This document shows positions 24,243-37,679 of a stretch of DNA of 64,000 nucleotides, piece by piece; positions within the stretch are counted from its first letter, which is position 1, and each line of letters opens with the position of its first letter. Position numbers and translations under genes: made by a program. Source of the stretch: Sisyra terminalis (lineage: Eukaryota; Arthropoda; Insecta; Neuroptera; Sisyridae); assembly GCA_958496175.1 (NCBI GenBank), contig OY292275.1, positions 19,964,001-20,028,000 on the forward strand, read 5' to 3'. The notes under the pieces were generated by a model, which was not told the DNA's origin, ran no database searches, and saw nothing but the letters and a program-made list of their open reading frames with translations.

Positions 24243-27200
24243 TGCCTAGCTTATTTCTAGTCGAACAAGAAACTAAAATGAAGAGAAAACTCAAAGGATA
24301 TAAACACTGTCATGCACTTAATTAAAAATTAATTATTAATAAGGTGTGGTTATCTTAATAGATCTGTAAATTGAGATAGTTACAAGTTATAAAAGGATAC
24401 TTAACGGGATAATATCATACATTATGTATGAGTCAATGGCCGAAAGTAAAAGCATGACCTTAAGATCTGGTTTACTCAAGAAAAAGATGGAATTTTTTTT
24501 AAACACTTATTGCTTTCATTGTAACGGACCAGTTTTATGATTTCGCGTATTTTTATTTAAAAATTCTTTTTACTTTTAGGTCTTCCAATTAAAAAAAAAA
24601 ATAAATGATTGTTAAATTTGTAAATCAAAAGGATGTAATAATTTAAAGAAAAAACTTTCTTTTCGATTTTTCGAGACGTTGATGTAATCCAAGGTACTTT
24701 ACCGTATTATTTATTAACTTTTTAATTTATCCCATTATTACGAAATTGCTGAAAATATTAATATAGTCAAAATAATAATAATTTTTGTAAGAACAGAAAG
24801 AGACTAGAATTGTTATTTTTAAGTGAACGAAATTACGAATATAACCGTAATATTAGTAAGAAGTCGTTTTCCTTTCACAAAATGTAGAGAAATTACGTTC
24901 ACTTTCGTTCTATTACATTCACATGTTTATGTGTGGGGTCGTTGATATATGAATCCATACATTGACCGTACAAGTGGACAAATGGATGTAGAAAATCAAT
25001 TTAATTTTAAAAGAAATTTGATCGCGGAACACTATCAAGCCATTGAATTTATATTTGTGAATGAAAGTCATCGGAAATAATGATATACTTATCGAATTTA
25101 ATTGTAAATGAATAACTTTCATGACATCAAATAAATTATGAAATGCAGATAAAACAACTGTCCTCAAAAATTACAAAACGATTCCATTGTTTTGGTAAAA
25201 TGATACAAGTAATACTTATTTTTAGAGTTTGTTATTATATAAAAATTCTATACAGCCTACTTTAAATGGCTATTTTCCCAATTTTAGAGTAGAAAATAAT
25301 AAGAATATTGGATGAGACTAAAAGTGAATTTAATGTTTATTTAATGAAAATTTGGTTTTGCTTTTAAATGTTTGAAAAAAAGTAAACGTTCTCTAATGAA
25401 TAAACATTCTTCAACATGTATGAGTACTTTAAAATATTTCGTTAAAATAATTTCATATTTATCTTGAAATTATATTTATAAAATTTGAAAAAGAAAATTT
25501 TGATTAAAGATTTAATTCGATTTTAAGATACATTGTTATGAAAAATTTGAAACGCAAAATCATAAAATTCAAATATAAAGAAAATAAATAAAATTAATAA
25601 ATAACGACGATTGGAAACATTAGTTGCTTGATAAAATAAATTTAAATTTGCAAATGTGTACATGTATGCAACTATTGTAGCATATTTACAACAGTTGTTG
25701 CCTATAAACTAATCTTGTACCATCTTGTACTTTCAGATATTTTATTATAAATGATTATACTTGTAAAAAAATAAATTAATTATAAAGAGTAGTACTTTTG
25801 AGTATACCAATATTATAAAGTATATCTATTGGAAATTTAACTATCGGAAAGGTAAGGGTATATTTAATATTCTTTGGTATATTGAGAGATAGAACATATT
25901 GGGTACGAGATTTTTCTTTAACTATTGATTGAAGTTTAATACCAAAAAATCGTTAAAATAAAGTATAAGAGTTACTATTTATAACATGAACTAGCTTTTG
26001 TGTAACCAGAGTTGTCAAGGATATTTAAAGAAAGATACTATATAAGTTACTTTTTAGTAAGTATCCGAAGTTACAGTGGGTATCTAATTACTCTTAAAAA
26101 AAGGGAACAAAAATTGTTTTTGAAATAGTTAAAAATATATTTTTTTTGCTACTTTGATACTGTATGTACTAATTTCGTAACGGATAAAGATCTAAACCCC
26201 TATAAACACAGCACACTTGAAAAATAAAAGATTTATAAGGGAGATATATATTGAATTTTATAGAACTAAACATAATAAAACTTTAAACGAAATAGAAAAA
26301 TATATAGTAACATAGAAATATATTTACAGTTTATTTGAATAAAATGAAAACAAAACAGCTAAAATTTTTCAAAATAAAAAAATCTCAAATCAAACATTAT
26401 TCATAAGATCTGATAAAGGGCCTCATTTCATTGTGTACTTCATACTTAATTTTTTGATACTTTTTGATATCTTAAATATTCTTTAGTATTTTTTTAATTA
26501 CTTTTTAGTACCTAGAATACTTTTTTCTGGCAGCTCTGAGTATAATTACCCAGTACCAGTGGCATGGAAGGTGGCATGGTGGCAGGAAGAATTGTTAGTG
26601 GTTCAAAGATCAAAAACCTAGAAGACTTCATAATTAGTCCACGGAATGATGCTTATGCTTTAGAAAAAAGTAAAAATTGAAAGAAATGTGTTTATAGAAT
26701 TATTTCAAAACGTTTCTTATAAAAATTGGTTCTTGATGATAAATTTTTATATCCGCGTATTTCTCAGTACCTCTTCTCCTTCTTTCAATAGTATGCTAAG
26801 TTGAAAAAAACGAACCAAACTTACACGCAAATATATTTGACAAAGAAATGATTCCGATAAAAGGTGTCTAGATTTTTTTTTTTACAAAATGGTTAATTTT
26901 CTCAACCATTTTTGCACAACCTTGACTAATTCTATTGCTTATAGGTATTTGAAATAAGTTGTGTAATTTCTAGTTATAAATCGCTAAAAATTGTAGTAGT
27001 ATAAGCAGTTAAATCAAAAGGCATAAATAGATTATTTAAGTTATCTTAGATTTGATTATTGAATATCTGGTTTTACTGATGTATCTTCGGATTTCCTAGT
27101 TTCAAGCAACACATATTTGAGAGGACCATTATTTACTTCTTTTAAAAGTACCAGAAAAATGAACTAATTCTTAGAAATCATATATAAGATTGACTTTTTT

Positions 27201-28370
27201 AAATGTAAATATTAATAAACTCAAATTTTTTTAATTTGTTTGTATTACGTTTTATTAAATTTTTAATGAACATTCGTCCTGGGACTTTTCAGTAAAAGGT
27301 GTAACACCTGTAATATGTTTAGTATAGATAACCATCTCAACATAAATGTGAATTTGTAAACGAAGCATAAAGTTATAAATGTAGGTAGTTTGTTTCGTTT
27401 CATCGTTATTAATTGTCCCACTGCTAATACCTACTTCATTTTTTATTTTTCAATTATGATATATGAATATAAATACTTATCTATAATTTTTGTCCATTAA
27501 TGAAACCTTGAACTTAAATAATACAGAATATAGAGAATTTAATTCAAAAAAGCCATAGCCATTATAAAGCATTTTTGAAATATGCATGACAAATCTATTC
27601 ATATTTGTGTAGCGCTACTTAATATATCTATCATCATTTTTTGGGAATTAACTAAAAATTGTTTAAATTATTTTATTATTTTGTATATCAAATTTAAAAT
27701 AACTTGGCTTAGTTTCAAATATTCCAAATATTTGCTTTGCTAGCGCAAATCGTTAGAACTGAAAACATGAAATTTTACATAAAAACTTCATCTAAAAACG
27801 TTTTCAGTCCTATGAAGGTAGAATATCAAAGTTATTATTAAAGTTTGTCATGTTGTCTGAAGTTAGAAATATGTAAATTGGTATTTAGACTTATGTTATT
27901 AAATAAATAATATGCGTGTGGATTAATAATATAAATAAAGCTACAACTTTACGACATATCAGAATTTTTGGAAGTTCACCTTTAAGAAAGTAAAACAAAG
28001 AACAAACTTTTATTAACCAAATGTGTCATTATTAAAACTAGTGACGTGGGAATTTGTATTATTTAAGGCATTGGAGAACAGTATTATCAAACTCAGCTTT
28101 ATTATTGATTGATTTAAGGGTTGGTTTATTGAGACAAACACCCCTAATTAATATTAAAATTAAAAGAAACAGAATTTATAGAGAAATTGGCAGAGAAAAA
28201 TTAAAAGAATTTAATAGATATTTATATTGAGCTTTTAAATGAATATTAATGAAAAATGGACGATCTTTGAGATGTGGCTGATTGAAAATTTCCTTCAAAT
28301 ATATGACTAGTATTAATTCTTTCTACATACATAGGTATAATAAAATCGAAAATTTTAATGTAACTGAATC
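24243..28370. other. intergenic, no gene seen
   Basis: Four kilobases of AT-rich DNA. I found no splice-linked exon, tRNA or clear transposon terminus. Several TTTTTAGTA-type words recur between 25.9 and 26.5 kb without clear periodicity. Confidence 0.5.
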
Positions 28371-28605
28371 CAGTGACGTAACGTGCAATTTTACCGCCCG
28401 GAATCGATCGGAAATTCGTCGCCCCCTATTTTAATCATTCGTAAAGAAAATTGGTAAAAAGTTAAATACTTTTAAATTATTATTTTTTGTTCAAAAATGT
28501 TCTATTCGTGTTTTTCTTAAAGTAAAATCATTTATAGATTTTCAATGTCAATATGCTGCCCCATTTTCATAAGCCGACTGAGGCTATGGCCCCCCGGCAG
28601 TCTGA
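28371..28605. repeat. possible cut-and-paste transposon scrap
   Basis: CAGTGACGTAACGTG and a GCCCGG-rich start, then GGCCCCCCGGCAG at the right, resemble the GC-rich ends of small hAT-type elements in an otherwise AT-rich setting. Terminal repeats and target duplication could not be confirmed. Confidence 0.3.
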
Positions 28606-29635
28606 TTGAATCGATCATTTAAAAGAGTAAATTACTTAACAATAAAAGAATTTGGGACTAAAAAGATTTGAGCCAAAACATACCTATGAATATCTATATA
28701 CTTTATTTAAATATATACTTCATTATTAATAAATTATTCTGAAAAATAATATGTAAAAATGTAATCTGTGTAAATATTGCGTATAGATAAACACTTTAAC
28801 GTTCTTGTTATAATATTAATCTATCTACCGCTTTTATTTATTATAGGACTCGTATATTATTACGGTTCTTTCATACTTTCACTATCTTTTATATTTAAGA
28901 AGCGATGCCCGAATAAATATTGAAAGAATTAAGTTATAAAATTTATTAAGTTAGAAAAAAGGAATTGAGGACAAATATTTATTTGATTTGACCAAATAGG
29001 TGCGTATACAAATTTTGTTAAGTTTTGAAAATGTCATATGAAAAATGAACTTGTCTGCTTTCTCTCTAGGCATCAACCTTCTGTTCGTAATACAAATTCA
29101 ACATTTATGCGTTTTATAAACCGATTTATATACATTTTTATAGCTGAATTTCAAGCGAACTAAAAATAATAATTACAATTTTTGTAGTAAAAGTAAAAAA
29201 TCCACCAATTTATTCTCTTTGTTCCAATTGCAAATTTAACAAAGAAAATTGACTTTCAAAAAATTACCGAAAATTGTAAACTTTTCTTTTATATCCATTA
29301 AGAGAAACAATTAAATTTTTCAACGCATAATTTTTGCTTTCTTCTTGCTCTTGACTTATTGGGAATTTGTAAATCTCTCACTCTCTTTTTCTTGTATAAA
29401 GGCAAAGAAAAGTCTTTCTAGACATTTCTTCATCACTTCCGTTGTAGCCGTCGCACGTTCCATCCGCATTGTTTTTTTCTTAATGTAAATATTTTTCATT
29501 TGCAATTTTTCAAATATTAAATACAAATAACATCTGGCAATTTACTATTAAATTAACCGTACCTAATAAAATTATTCAGTAGTAATTGCCTACCACTGGT
29601 AGTTGTGTGGAAGACAACACTTTTTTTTTGGAAAC
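28606..29635. other. upstream of His-rich gene 2, no gene seen
   Basis: AT-rich; nothing coding recognised. Confidence 0.5.
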
Positions 29636-29639
29636 TTTT

Positions 29640-29680
29640 TATATAAGTTACGAGTGTTTTACGCTCGAGTTTCATTCAAG
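29640..29680 (+). promoter_or_regulatory. core promoter of His-rich gene 2
   Basis: TATATAAG at 29640-29647 with a TTCATTCAAG initiator-like sequence at 29671-29680, about 32 bases downstream: the normal TATA-to-start spacing. The start codon is at 29758. Confidence 0.65.
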
Positions 29681-29757
29681 TGTGAGTTTTCAAGAATTAA
29701 CTATTTTAAGTGAAATTTTTTTGAATAAATATAAAACATACATTTAGTCTTTTCAAA

Positions 29758-30175
29758 ATGGTTTCATCTGTAAGTAAACTATATTTAATAAAACGAATCA
29801 ATTTCTCTATTAATTTCTTACTTTTCTAGTGGATACGAATTTTCTTTTTTCTCACGCTGCTCATTACTCTGGTGACATCTTATCCTGGAGGGACAATTCA
29901 GTAAGAACAATTAGAGTTCGTTGCAAAGAAATACTTACTAAAATATATTTGTTTTAAGTGAAAAACACAAAATTCACGTGAAAGTCCCGGTGAAAACAAT
30001 TGTCGTGACGAAGGTCGTAAAGGTGCCCCAGGTAGAACACCATCATCATCATCACCACCACCATGAGAAAATTATTGAAAAAGCACCTCCACTGAAACCA
30101 GTGCATATGAAAATGGAAGATTTTCCCGATGATCCATGGTCACATATAAACATTGACAATTCAGGTCCTTATTAA
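29758..30175 (+). CDS. small secreted His-tract protein
   Basis: Exons 29758-29769, 29830-29900, 29959-30175; 99 residues. Intron 1 is phase 0 after four codons, intron 2 splits a His codon (CA|T), as in the genes at 3.3 and 43.1 kb. Residues 1-21 are a signal peptide (WIRIFFFLTLLITLVTS). The mature part starts with KHKIHVKVPVKTIVVTK, a basic-hydrophobic alternating segment, then a tract of nine His, then an acidic C-terminus with DDPWSHINID. The His tract suggests metal or surface binding, or a cuticle component; this is inference. No family name is offered. TATA box upstream, AATAAA at 30291 downstream. Confidence 0.85.
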
Positions 30176-30290
30176 ATTCAAAGAAAAGAAATCAATTACA
30201 TAAGTTACCAAAACAATTGTACCTAATTAATTTTAGACTGGTTTTTTACATTTTATTTTAAAATATTTTAGATGAATATTATTTTGTTTC

Positions 30291-30296
30291 AATAAA
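30291..30296 (+). terminator. polyadenylation signal of His-rich gene 2
   Basis: AATAAA 116 bases after the stop codon. Confidence 0.65.
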
Positions 30297-30727
30297 TTGA
30301 GAAATATGATTTGTTATCAAAATAATCTCTTCTTTTTCGTTACCGTTTCTTTGACCTTATTTTAGCACAAACTGGTAATATTTTATTAATCGATGAAAGT
30401 GAATCTTATTCTAGATAGAAAAATGTGAGTCACATAATGTATTTTTAAATTAATAGGGTTCCGGCCTTTAATTTTTTACTTCTAAAAGAATATAGTTATA
30501 AATATATTATAGGTGCAAAATCTTAAGTTTTCAATTGGGTAATTTGTTTTCAAAAAGTTTAACAACCAAAAACTGAATAACGCTTTCAAATATCACACAT
30601 AAATTTGTCATATGTATTATATTATGTATTTTACTATATCATAATGCAAACAATAACTTCTAATTTATCCCACATTGATTATTACACCACTATTTAAAAA
30701 AAGTATCATTCATATAAGAAATACAGT

Positions 30728-30780
30728 ATTCTGCTTAAGATCTTAGTTCTAAAGGTAGTTTGGGTTCGAATCCCATAATA
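30728..30780 (+). repeat. tRNA-like B-box fragment
   Basis: GGGTTCGAATCCC at 30762-30774 with a weak A box upstream; probably the head of an old SINE. No complete tRNA cloverleaf can be drawn. Confidence 0.35.
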
Positions 30781-32129
30781 TATATTTTTATCTCCGACTT
30801 GATAGTTAAATGAAAATTTCAAAAGATTACTTAATGGACATATTTTGAACATAATATTATGAAATTAATACTTCTCATTAACTCTTATTATTAATGACTT
30901 TTGGAACAAGCCTATACTTAAAAATGTTTTTTGTGAATTTAAAATTGTAAGTGGATTTATGAAAATACAACTTAAAAGATTGAGAATTTTTTAATGACTT
31001 TTGTATTTGTACGTTATTAAATTACCTATTTTATAATGATCAAATCCTAAGTCTGGATAATCTTATATACCAGATATACTTATTGAAAGGCTTTTTTTGA
31101 AAAAAAAAATTCTTATTAATGAACGGAAAAAAATGTGCATCTACATTAGGTCTTAATATGAATAATCTTATAGTTCTTATTTGCATAATTTCTTTTCCAT
31201 GATTTAAATTTTCGTGATGAGTTTTCAAAACAATAAAGCCCATACATGGTCAATTTATTCAATAAATTACCCCTTAGCTAATTATATTTGTCTCTTATTT
31301 TCCCAAAAATATCGATTATAAAGAGAAGAAAAGTTTGGTGATAACAATAGAATAGTAACAAAGCTTCAAAAATAGTTTAAATATAAGAGACCATAAGAAA
31401 CAGAGACTTCAAAGGTTTCCTAAATTCCGTGAATTTAACGTTACAATGAACACTCAACTATTTTTTTGTTTATGAGTAAAAATATTTGTGTAATTTATAT
31501 AAATTATTTAATCACTAGTAACTGCCCGTGAATTTAATAGCCATTAGTGGTACAACTGGCTAATGGTAAAAATTGACAATTGAATGAAATCAAAATGAGA
31601 GTTAAAACCATAATAACAAAATAACAATCCGTTAATTCAGATTTGAGATAATGATTGTATTTCGCTCATACATATATGTTTACAACCTTTGATCTTCATC
31701 TTCGCCAACATACATACGTTTACCTATTATTATTATTATTATTATTATGTCCTTTAACATTTACGCGTTGTTTTCTCTTTACCGCTGTACACTTTCTTAC
31801 ATATGAACGGGTAAAATATTTTTATGTTATGTATACATTTCACTAGGAGTCATTCATAAATGAGTCTCTAAGATAGTTATGGGGGAGGAATGTAAAAATA
31901 TGTTATTTTTCATATTTTAACATACAAATAAGATATTGTTTTACCTTTTAAGGGTAGAGAAATTTTATTTGGCTCTATCTCTGAAAATAATAAAAATTCA
32001 TAAGTACTTACCACCTAAACAAAGCCGCTGGTTGTATTACTAGCGCACGTATGTTAATTAATGCTCTGAAGAAACTTTAAGATTTAGAACAAAAAATGTA
32101 ATTATTGTAGAGTTTCAGATCCTCGAATT
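30781..32129. other. intergenic, no gene seen
   Basis: AT-rich. A (TTA)n microsatellite lies at 31722-31747. No coding exon recognised. Confidence 0.5.
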
Positions 32130-32265
32130 GGTAAAAATATTCACTGGACTAGGATCAAATAATAATCAGTCAAAACTATTTATTACATACGCGACTTTTC
32201 GGCCGTATGTAATAAATAGTTTTGACTGATTATTATTTGATCCTAGTCCTCTGAATATTTTTACC
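32130..32265. repeat. near-perfect palindrome with 62-bp arms
   Basis: The left arm 32130-32191 and right arm 32204-32265 are reverse complements at 60 of 62 positions; the only difference is CT against GA near the outer ends. The 12-base spacer is CGACTTTTCGGC. It starts GGTAAAAATATTCA and ends TGAATATTTTTACC. It would extrude as a cruciform or fold as an RNA hairpin. The near-identity implies recent origin or ongoing correction. Confidence 0.9.
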
Positions 32266-35200
32266 AAAAAATGTAATGTTGAAAAATCCATAATGCATGA
32301 TTTATATAAAATGATTTGATTAAAAATGAGGACATTACCGCTGCAACCAATAGCTAGATTTCTTTGTTAAAAATATGAAAGTGGTTTTAGAAGATGACAC
32401 ATTCAAAGGTAGGTATATAGTGAAACATGCAGTAAAATAAACACAAGCAGGAAATTTTTTTTTCAAAAATCTATAGCACTAACTTAAACATGCATCGCAC
32501 CCATGATGGATTACTTTAATCAATTTTGTTCTAGCCAATTATCCAGATAAGGCAAGCACAAACATCTTTTAGTATTTTTTATCGATTTTTGCTAAATATA
32601 TTAGTTTTCAACTAAAGGTAAGATAAAAACAGAAAAACCACTTTTTAATTTGTTACAGTAATCCAGAACGACATATGGCAATTAATCTATATTCAAGTTT
32701 CACCGAAGGAAGTCGGCAATTAGCTGCCAAAAGTTGCAAATGTGACAATTATTTAATAGAACTTCGATTATTTCTTTCATTCATTGCTTGGAACATAGAC
32801 GTCGTAGCTATTATAGAACTTAGTACAGCATAATTATTTTCATAGAAAATAAACTTCCTCTCTTTATAATAATCTGCTGTAAATCATTATGATATACCAT
32901 ATAATGTTACTCAACGGTTTGTCGCTTCAGATTATGACAATCTAATAGAAGTTCAAAGGCATGATTAATCAAATGCATGGTATGAAATAAAACTCATTTC
33001 TTTTATTATCAGCTTTCTTCGGTATTTTTTAATTACTACTTTTTTTAAAATTATTTTGCAATAAGAATATAAAACCGAAAATATCAAAATTTAAGTGTAA
33101 ATTTTTTTGAAAACCTCTACATATAAAATTACTGTTAAGTTCTTTAATCGTAAAGTTTGGCGTATTTTTACCGTTTGTTTGCTGAACTCGTATATTATCC
33201 ATAATTCTAAAAAATTTTAATAAAACTATAAAAATAAGGATAATATTACGTCAAGAATCCTCCAACATAGAGGTTTGTCGTTGCCCTGGAAAAGTGAAAA
33301 GATTAAAAGTAAAAACAACAATATGGTTTACGGAAAAAAGCTCTATGACGTAAAAGTCCAGATTCATTGTATTTTTTATAAAGCTGGTGCATTATTTACT
33401 AGTAATTTTACACAACAACTTATTTTATAGTTGTAATTTACTATATTATCATTATTATTATTGATTAATACTACGATTTTTATTGATTTATCATATTATA
33501 GGTTAGTGCCTACATTAGATGAGAATTACTACATTTCGGTCTTAAGGTTCATTATTATAATTCCTTATTGTAATAATTATTGCATTTGTAATGCGTTTTA
33601 AGATTGTGTAGGTGATATTATATGTAAGAAATAAGTATTTATATTATATTCTTAATAAACAATAATTAAACACCACGTTAGTTTGGTAGTCGTAGTTTCA
33701 TTATTCTGATTGATTCATTCCTTAATTTTACAATAATAGTTTTTTCTATATCAATCAAAAAATTAGTTATTGTTATGGTCTGTCTTTTACAGAATAGGAT
33801 GCAAAATAATATTCCGTGTAGAAATGGACGGAACGGAAAATCTACAACAAAGAGAATAATTGAAAAAATATTTTCAAATAATAAAGGTAATGAATTATTT
33901 GTGAAACAAAAAATAATTCTATCCAACCTTCTGTATTTCCATTTATTGATTAAGAAGTCAGTCTTTACAAATTAATATTTTTTTGTTAATATTTCATATA
34001 AATGTATGTCGCAGATGTTAAATGGCTTTTAAATTATGATAATTCGAATGATAAAATAAAATAGAAGATCGTCGATATTATACTTTGCTTAGGAAATTAT
34101 ATTTTTATTTATTGGTGAGATAAAATTTTATGAATAGAAAAACCATTTTAATTTGTTAGAAAAAGCACTTAGTCGTAAGAAAATTCAAATGATAAATCAA
34201 TGTCTCGTAAAATATTCTATGCAAATTTAGTTGTAATCATTAAAATGCCGTGCTAGTTTTTAATATTTTTCCTATCGAAAGTTGATACGGAACCCTAGAT
34301 TCTTACGGTATGCATCGATAAATGAAAGTGAATCTTTGACCGAAAAAAAGCAGGAATTAATTTAGATTAATAGCTACGATGGCTACACATAGCTTACATA
34401 TTTATACAAAAAAACATCGTCGAATGATTATGTAAGGGATAATCGAAAGAAGAACAGAACTTCATCATATGTTTCTTGCATTTACAAACATTCAGTGACA
34501 ATTGACATTATTGTGTCGCACAAATTGCATTTTATTATGCACATAATAAAATTTTGTAATAGTTTTGTTATTTTCTAAACATGTTAAGCAGGACTTTGTG
34601 TTTTCAAATGACAAAAATAAATCAGTTATTAAAAGTAGCTAAATTTATGATTATTTGATTCACATGAATGCATCAATGAGTTCGTGACTATCCGATGGTT
34701 ACCTATTATCTGTAGTAGGTTATTATAATTTTAATTTTGCGTAAGAAAAGAAATTTTTTTGAAAAAAAAAACTTTTTTTTCGCTGTCTCCAAACATTGAC
34801 AATGTTTTTATTTTAATTTTACCTTCGACGACTATCATAAATTTAACAACAACGAGGCGTGTGTTTAAATAATAAATTTTCGTCTAAAACGGTGTTTACG
34901 TAGGTAAGTATATACCTATTTTCGAAGATTCGATGGTTTCTTAATATATGTGAAAAACCAAATCACTCGTCAGTACCTACTGAAGCGACTATTTGGCTAT
35001 TTGGAAAAAAAAATCGATTATATATAGATTGCATCTTTCGTAGTCTTTTGTGTGGGTTGCGTTCACAAAGTGTCAAACGAATTATAATTTTCTTCACGTC
35101 TAAAATCATTATGTCGCGTTTGTCTTACTTACTTGCGTTTATTAAGCAAAAGTTGACCCCGAATTCAAAACACATCGCCAATTTTGAGCGATAAATACAC

Positions 35201-35700
35201 TGTTTTACATCTGATTACGACTCGATTTCACATTAGAACGCATGAAATCATTCATTTTTTATTAATATTATATTATATGTACCATATAGCAGAAATAAAA
35301 ATAAAGAGAAGAAAATATGAGAAACGTTATCTAAACCTGGGTAAGTTGTCAATGAAAATTAAAAGCAGTGATATTAAAAATTATATGTTAACCATATGAT
35401 TATCCAATTTTCTGTACCTACCAATTTGCTACTACCTTATCAACTTAAAATTAAAATAATAAGAAAAATTGTTTCTCTCAAATCGACAGAAATGTAAAAC
35501 AATAAAAAATGAGTGAATTAATGTCAAATGAAAGTAAAATCAGTACACACATATTATGATTTAATATGCATTAAGGCATTGCAGGATCCCCATAGGGTCG
35601 GAAAATAAAACTATGATCATAAGTGAGAGTAGTCTAACTACACAAGTGCGTATCGCGTATCCCAAACCGGAAATGATAATCAGAGTAAAGCGAAAATTTT
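32266..35700. other. intergenic, no gene seen
   Basis: AT-rich. Overlapping opposite-strand open frames near 33.7-33.98 kb have no family resemblance and A/T-driven codon use. No transposon end recognised. Confidence 0.45.
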
Positions 35701-35707
35701 ATTTTAG

Positions 35708-35995
35708 ATAACGGAAGCGGAAAACAAATATATGGAAAAATTGATTCTAGATCCAGTTTATGCACCAAACCCTTTAACAAGAATACGTTGACAAGAAATA
35801 CGCGAATTGAGAAGACATAAGGAAATGACGATTAAACGATTAAGAAACTTATGTAAGTGATTGATACTTTTATTGATGCGTAGAAGAAAAAGAAATGTTC
35901 GGAATTCGATGAAAATTGAAAAAACATTTTTTAATCAAAGTTACGTAAATCGATTGTCAGCTTTAAAAGGAATTGAAGAGAAAAAGTTGAAATGA
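35708..35995 (+). pseudogene. degenerate coding remnant, Arg/Lys-rich protein
   Basis: One frame beginning after a TTTTATTTTAG acceptor-like site reads ITEAENKYMEKLILDP, then VYAPNPLTRIR, a TGA stop, QEIRELRRHKEMTIKRLRNL, a second TGA, and RRRKRNVRNSMKIEKTFFNQ followed by SYVNRLSALKGIEEKKLK and a TGA just before AATAAA. The charged, coil-like composition continues in the same frame across both internal stops, which looks like a protein-coding exon decaying by CGA-to-TGA type changes. I do not recognise the family. It might also be a chance frame. Confidence 0.4.
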
Positions 35996-35999
35996 AATA

Positions 36000-36505
36000 A
36001 ATAATTTCTTGACCATTTAACGCTTTATTGTTAATCACACAGACCATCTTTATAACTTTTAAACGACAATTTAGATTTTCTAGCGTTGAAACAATTAAAA
36101 GATTTCACTCAATTTAAAAAACAAAGAAATCAATTTGTTATTATTATTATTATTGACATTATATAAGAAATGTAATATGATATTCTTTAAAATAAAAACT
36201 GTCTTTCATGCAAATATTAAGATGATCCAGCCCAAAAGTCGTCGGATTATTTTCAGAAAAAGACGAAATTGCTTAATAAACCTGAAAATTTTGGGAGTTC
36301 CATCTAAAGGTCACGGTAGAAAACAAAATCCATCATTATATACCAATTTTTTTGATAGTTTTTATATAATAGTTAATAAAAATATTTAAATTTTGATTTG
36401 GAAATTTTTCTATGCGATTTTTTTAATGTAGAAATTAATAAAAAATTTAGTAATTAAAATGAACACAATTTTAGCTTATCATTAATTGTTCTAAAGTTTT
36501 TAAGA
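36000..36505. other. intergenic with (TTA)n microsatellite
   Basis: A short TTA repeat at 36137-36155. No gene recognised. Confidence 0.5.
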
Positions 36506-36511
36506 AAATGG

Positions 36512-36743
36512 GCTCATGTCTCTTTTGGAACCGTCAATTCTGGCAACGTTGTAATTTCTACTGTGTTTTTAATTGAATTCGCGAATAAATTCATCCGTAG
36601 TGAAAATTTCGTCACAAACTGAAAATTATATTATATTAGAATAATATTAAAGGAAAATTAACAAAAAAATCGCGAATAGAATAAAATACAATGGTAATGA
36701 TGCAACGTTGCCCTATTTGACGATTCTCAAAAGGGACATGAGC
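36512..36743. mobile_element. foldback MITE (GGCAACGTTG family), copy 2
   Basis: The left end CTCATGTCTCTTTTGGA... with TCTGGCAACGTTG and the right end, reversed, CTCATGTCCCTTTTGAGA... with GGGCAACGTTG form about 45-bp terminal inverted repeats. Internal GAATTCGCGAATAAAT and ATCGCGAATAG words match copy 1. Confidence 0.8.
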
Positions 36744-37679
36744 AAAAAAATATTTTAATTTTAACAGGACAAATAGTTTATTATCTCTAAATCACAATTA
36801 ATAAGTGAAAAATTTTATATTGGCCAAGCGCCTGGCAGATCTTTGGGACAAGATACAAGGAAAATACACCCAAAAACCGGGTTCAACGACATTTTCAAAT
36901 TGTACATAAATCATAAGGATATACATTTTCAAACAAACTTTAAATTTCTACTATTTTAATTATCTATTTCTTGGAAGAATATGAAATATAAAAAGCCTTT
37001 AAACTTGTTGTAGCCAATATCTTTAACCAGAAAGTATTTTCAAGAATTACCTCGTATGAAGCTAGTTTAAAAAGTGACAAAATAAAAACATGACCTGACG
37101 ATGACAGCTAGCCACTGCTTAAACGCATTGTGGAAAAATATTGAGTTTTATGACAATTATTAAAGAAGTCCAAGATATTTATTAAAGTACAAATTAGGTT
37201 AAAAAGTATAAATAATAAGCAAAATGACAGTAATAAAATCCTTGGTAATAAAGATACTTACCATAGTGAATCTTTAATGTATAATTACAAAGGTTGTAAA
37301 AGATTTTATCTTCATTGCAAAGGAAAGTCAAGAGCTGGAATTATACCTTCACAAAAATAACAAAAGCCTAAGATTCAAAAATTTAAGCAAAATATGTAGC
37401 CAAATTTGTTTAAATATGTTACTAAATGGTCTTAAATGTTTCTTTAGGACCTAGGTATACCGGAAAAATTGTATAGAATGTAATTAACAGGGTTACATCG
37501 TGAAAATATTGACTGATTTTAAATTTTTATTTGGATGCAGGATATTTTGTAATTTTAAGGACAAATATAAACTAGACCCATGTATTAATGTGCCAACATA
37601 TCTCTATAAGACCATATGTATATTAAAATGAATATAATGTATATATTTTATGTATTTTCATGTGTAATTTTCCTAGTAA
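36744..37679. other. intergenic, old repeat tail at 37094
   Basis: No gene. CCTGACGATGACAGC...AAACGCATTG at 37094-37130 is a degenerate version of the motif at 9056 and 44248. Confidence 0.45.

Noticed and set aside
33678..33975. Overlapping opposite-strand frames
   Set aside because: Low-complexity translation of AT-rich DNA, with neither frame linked to splice sites or a recognisable domain.
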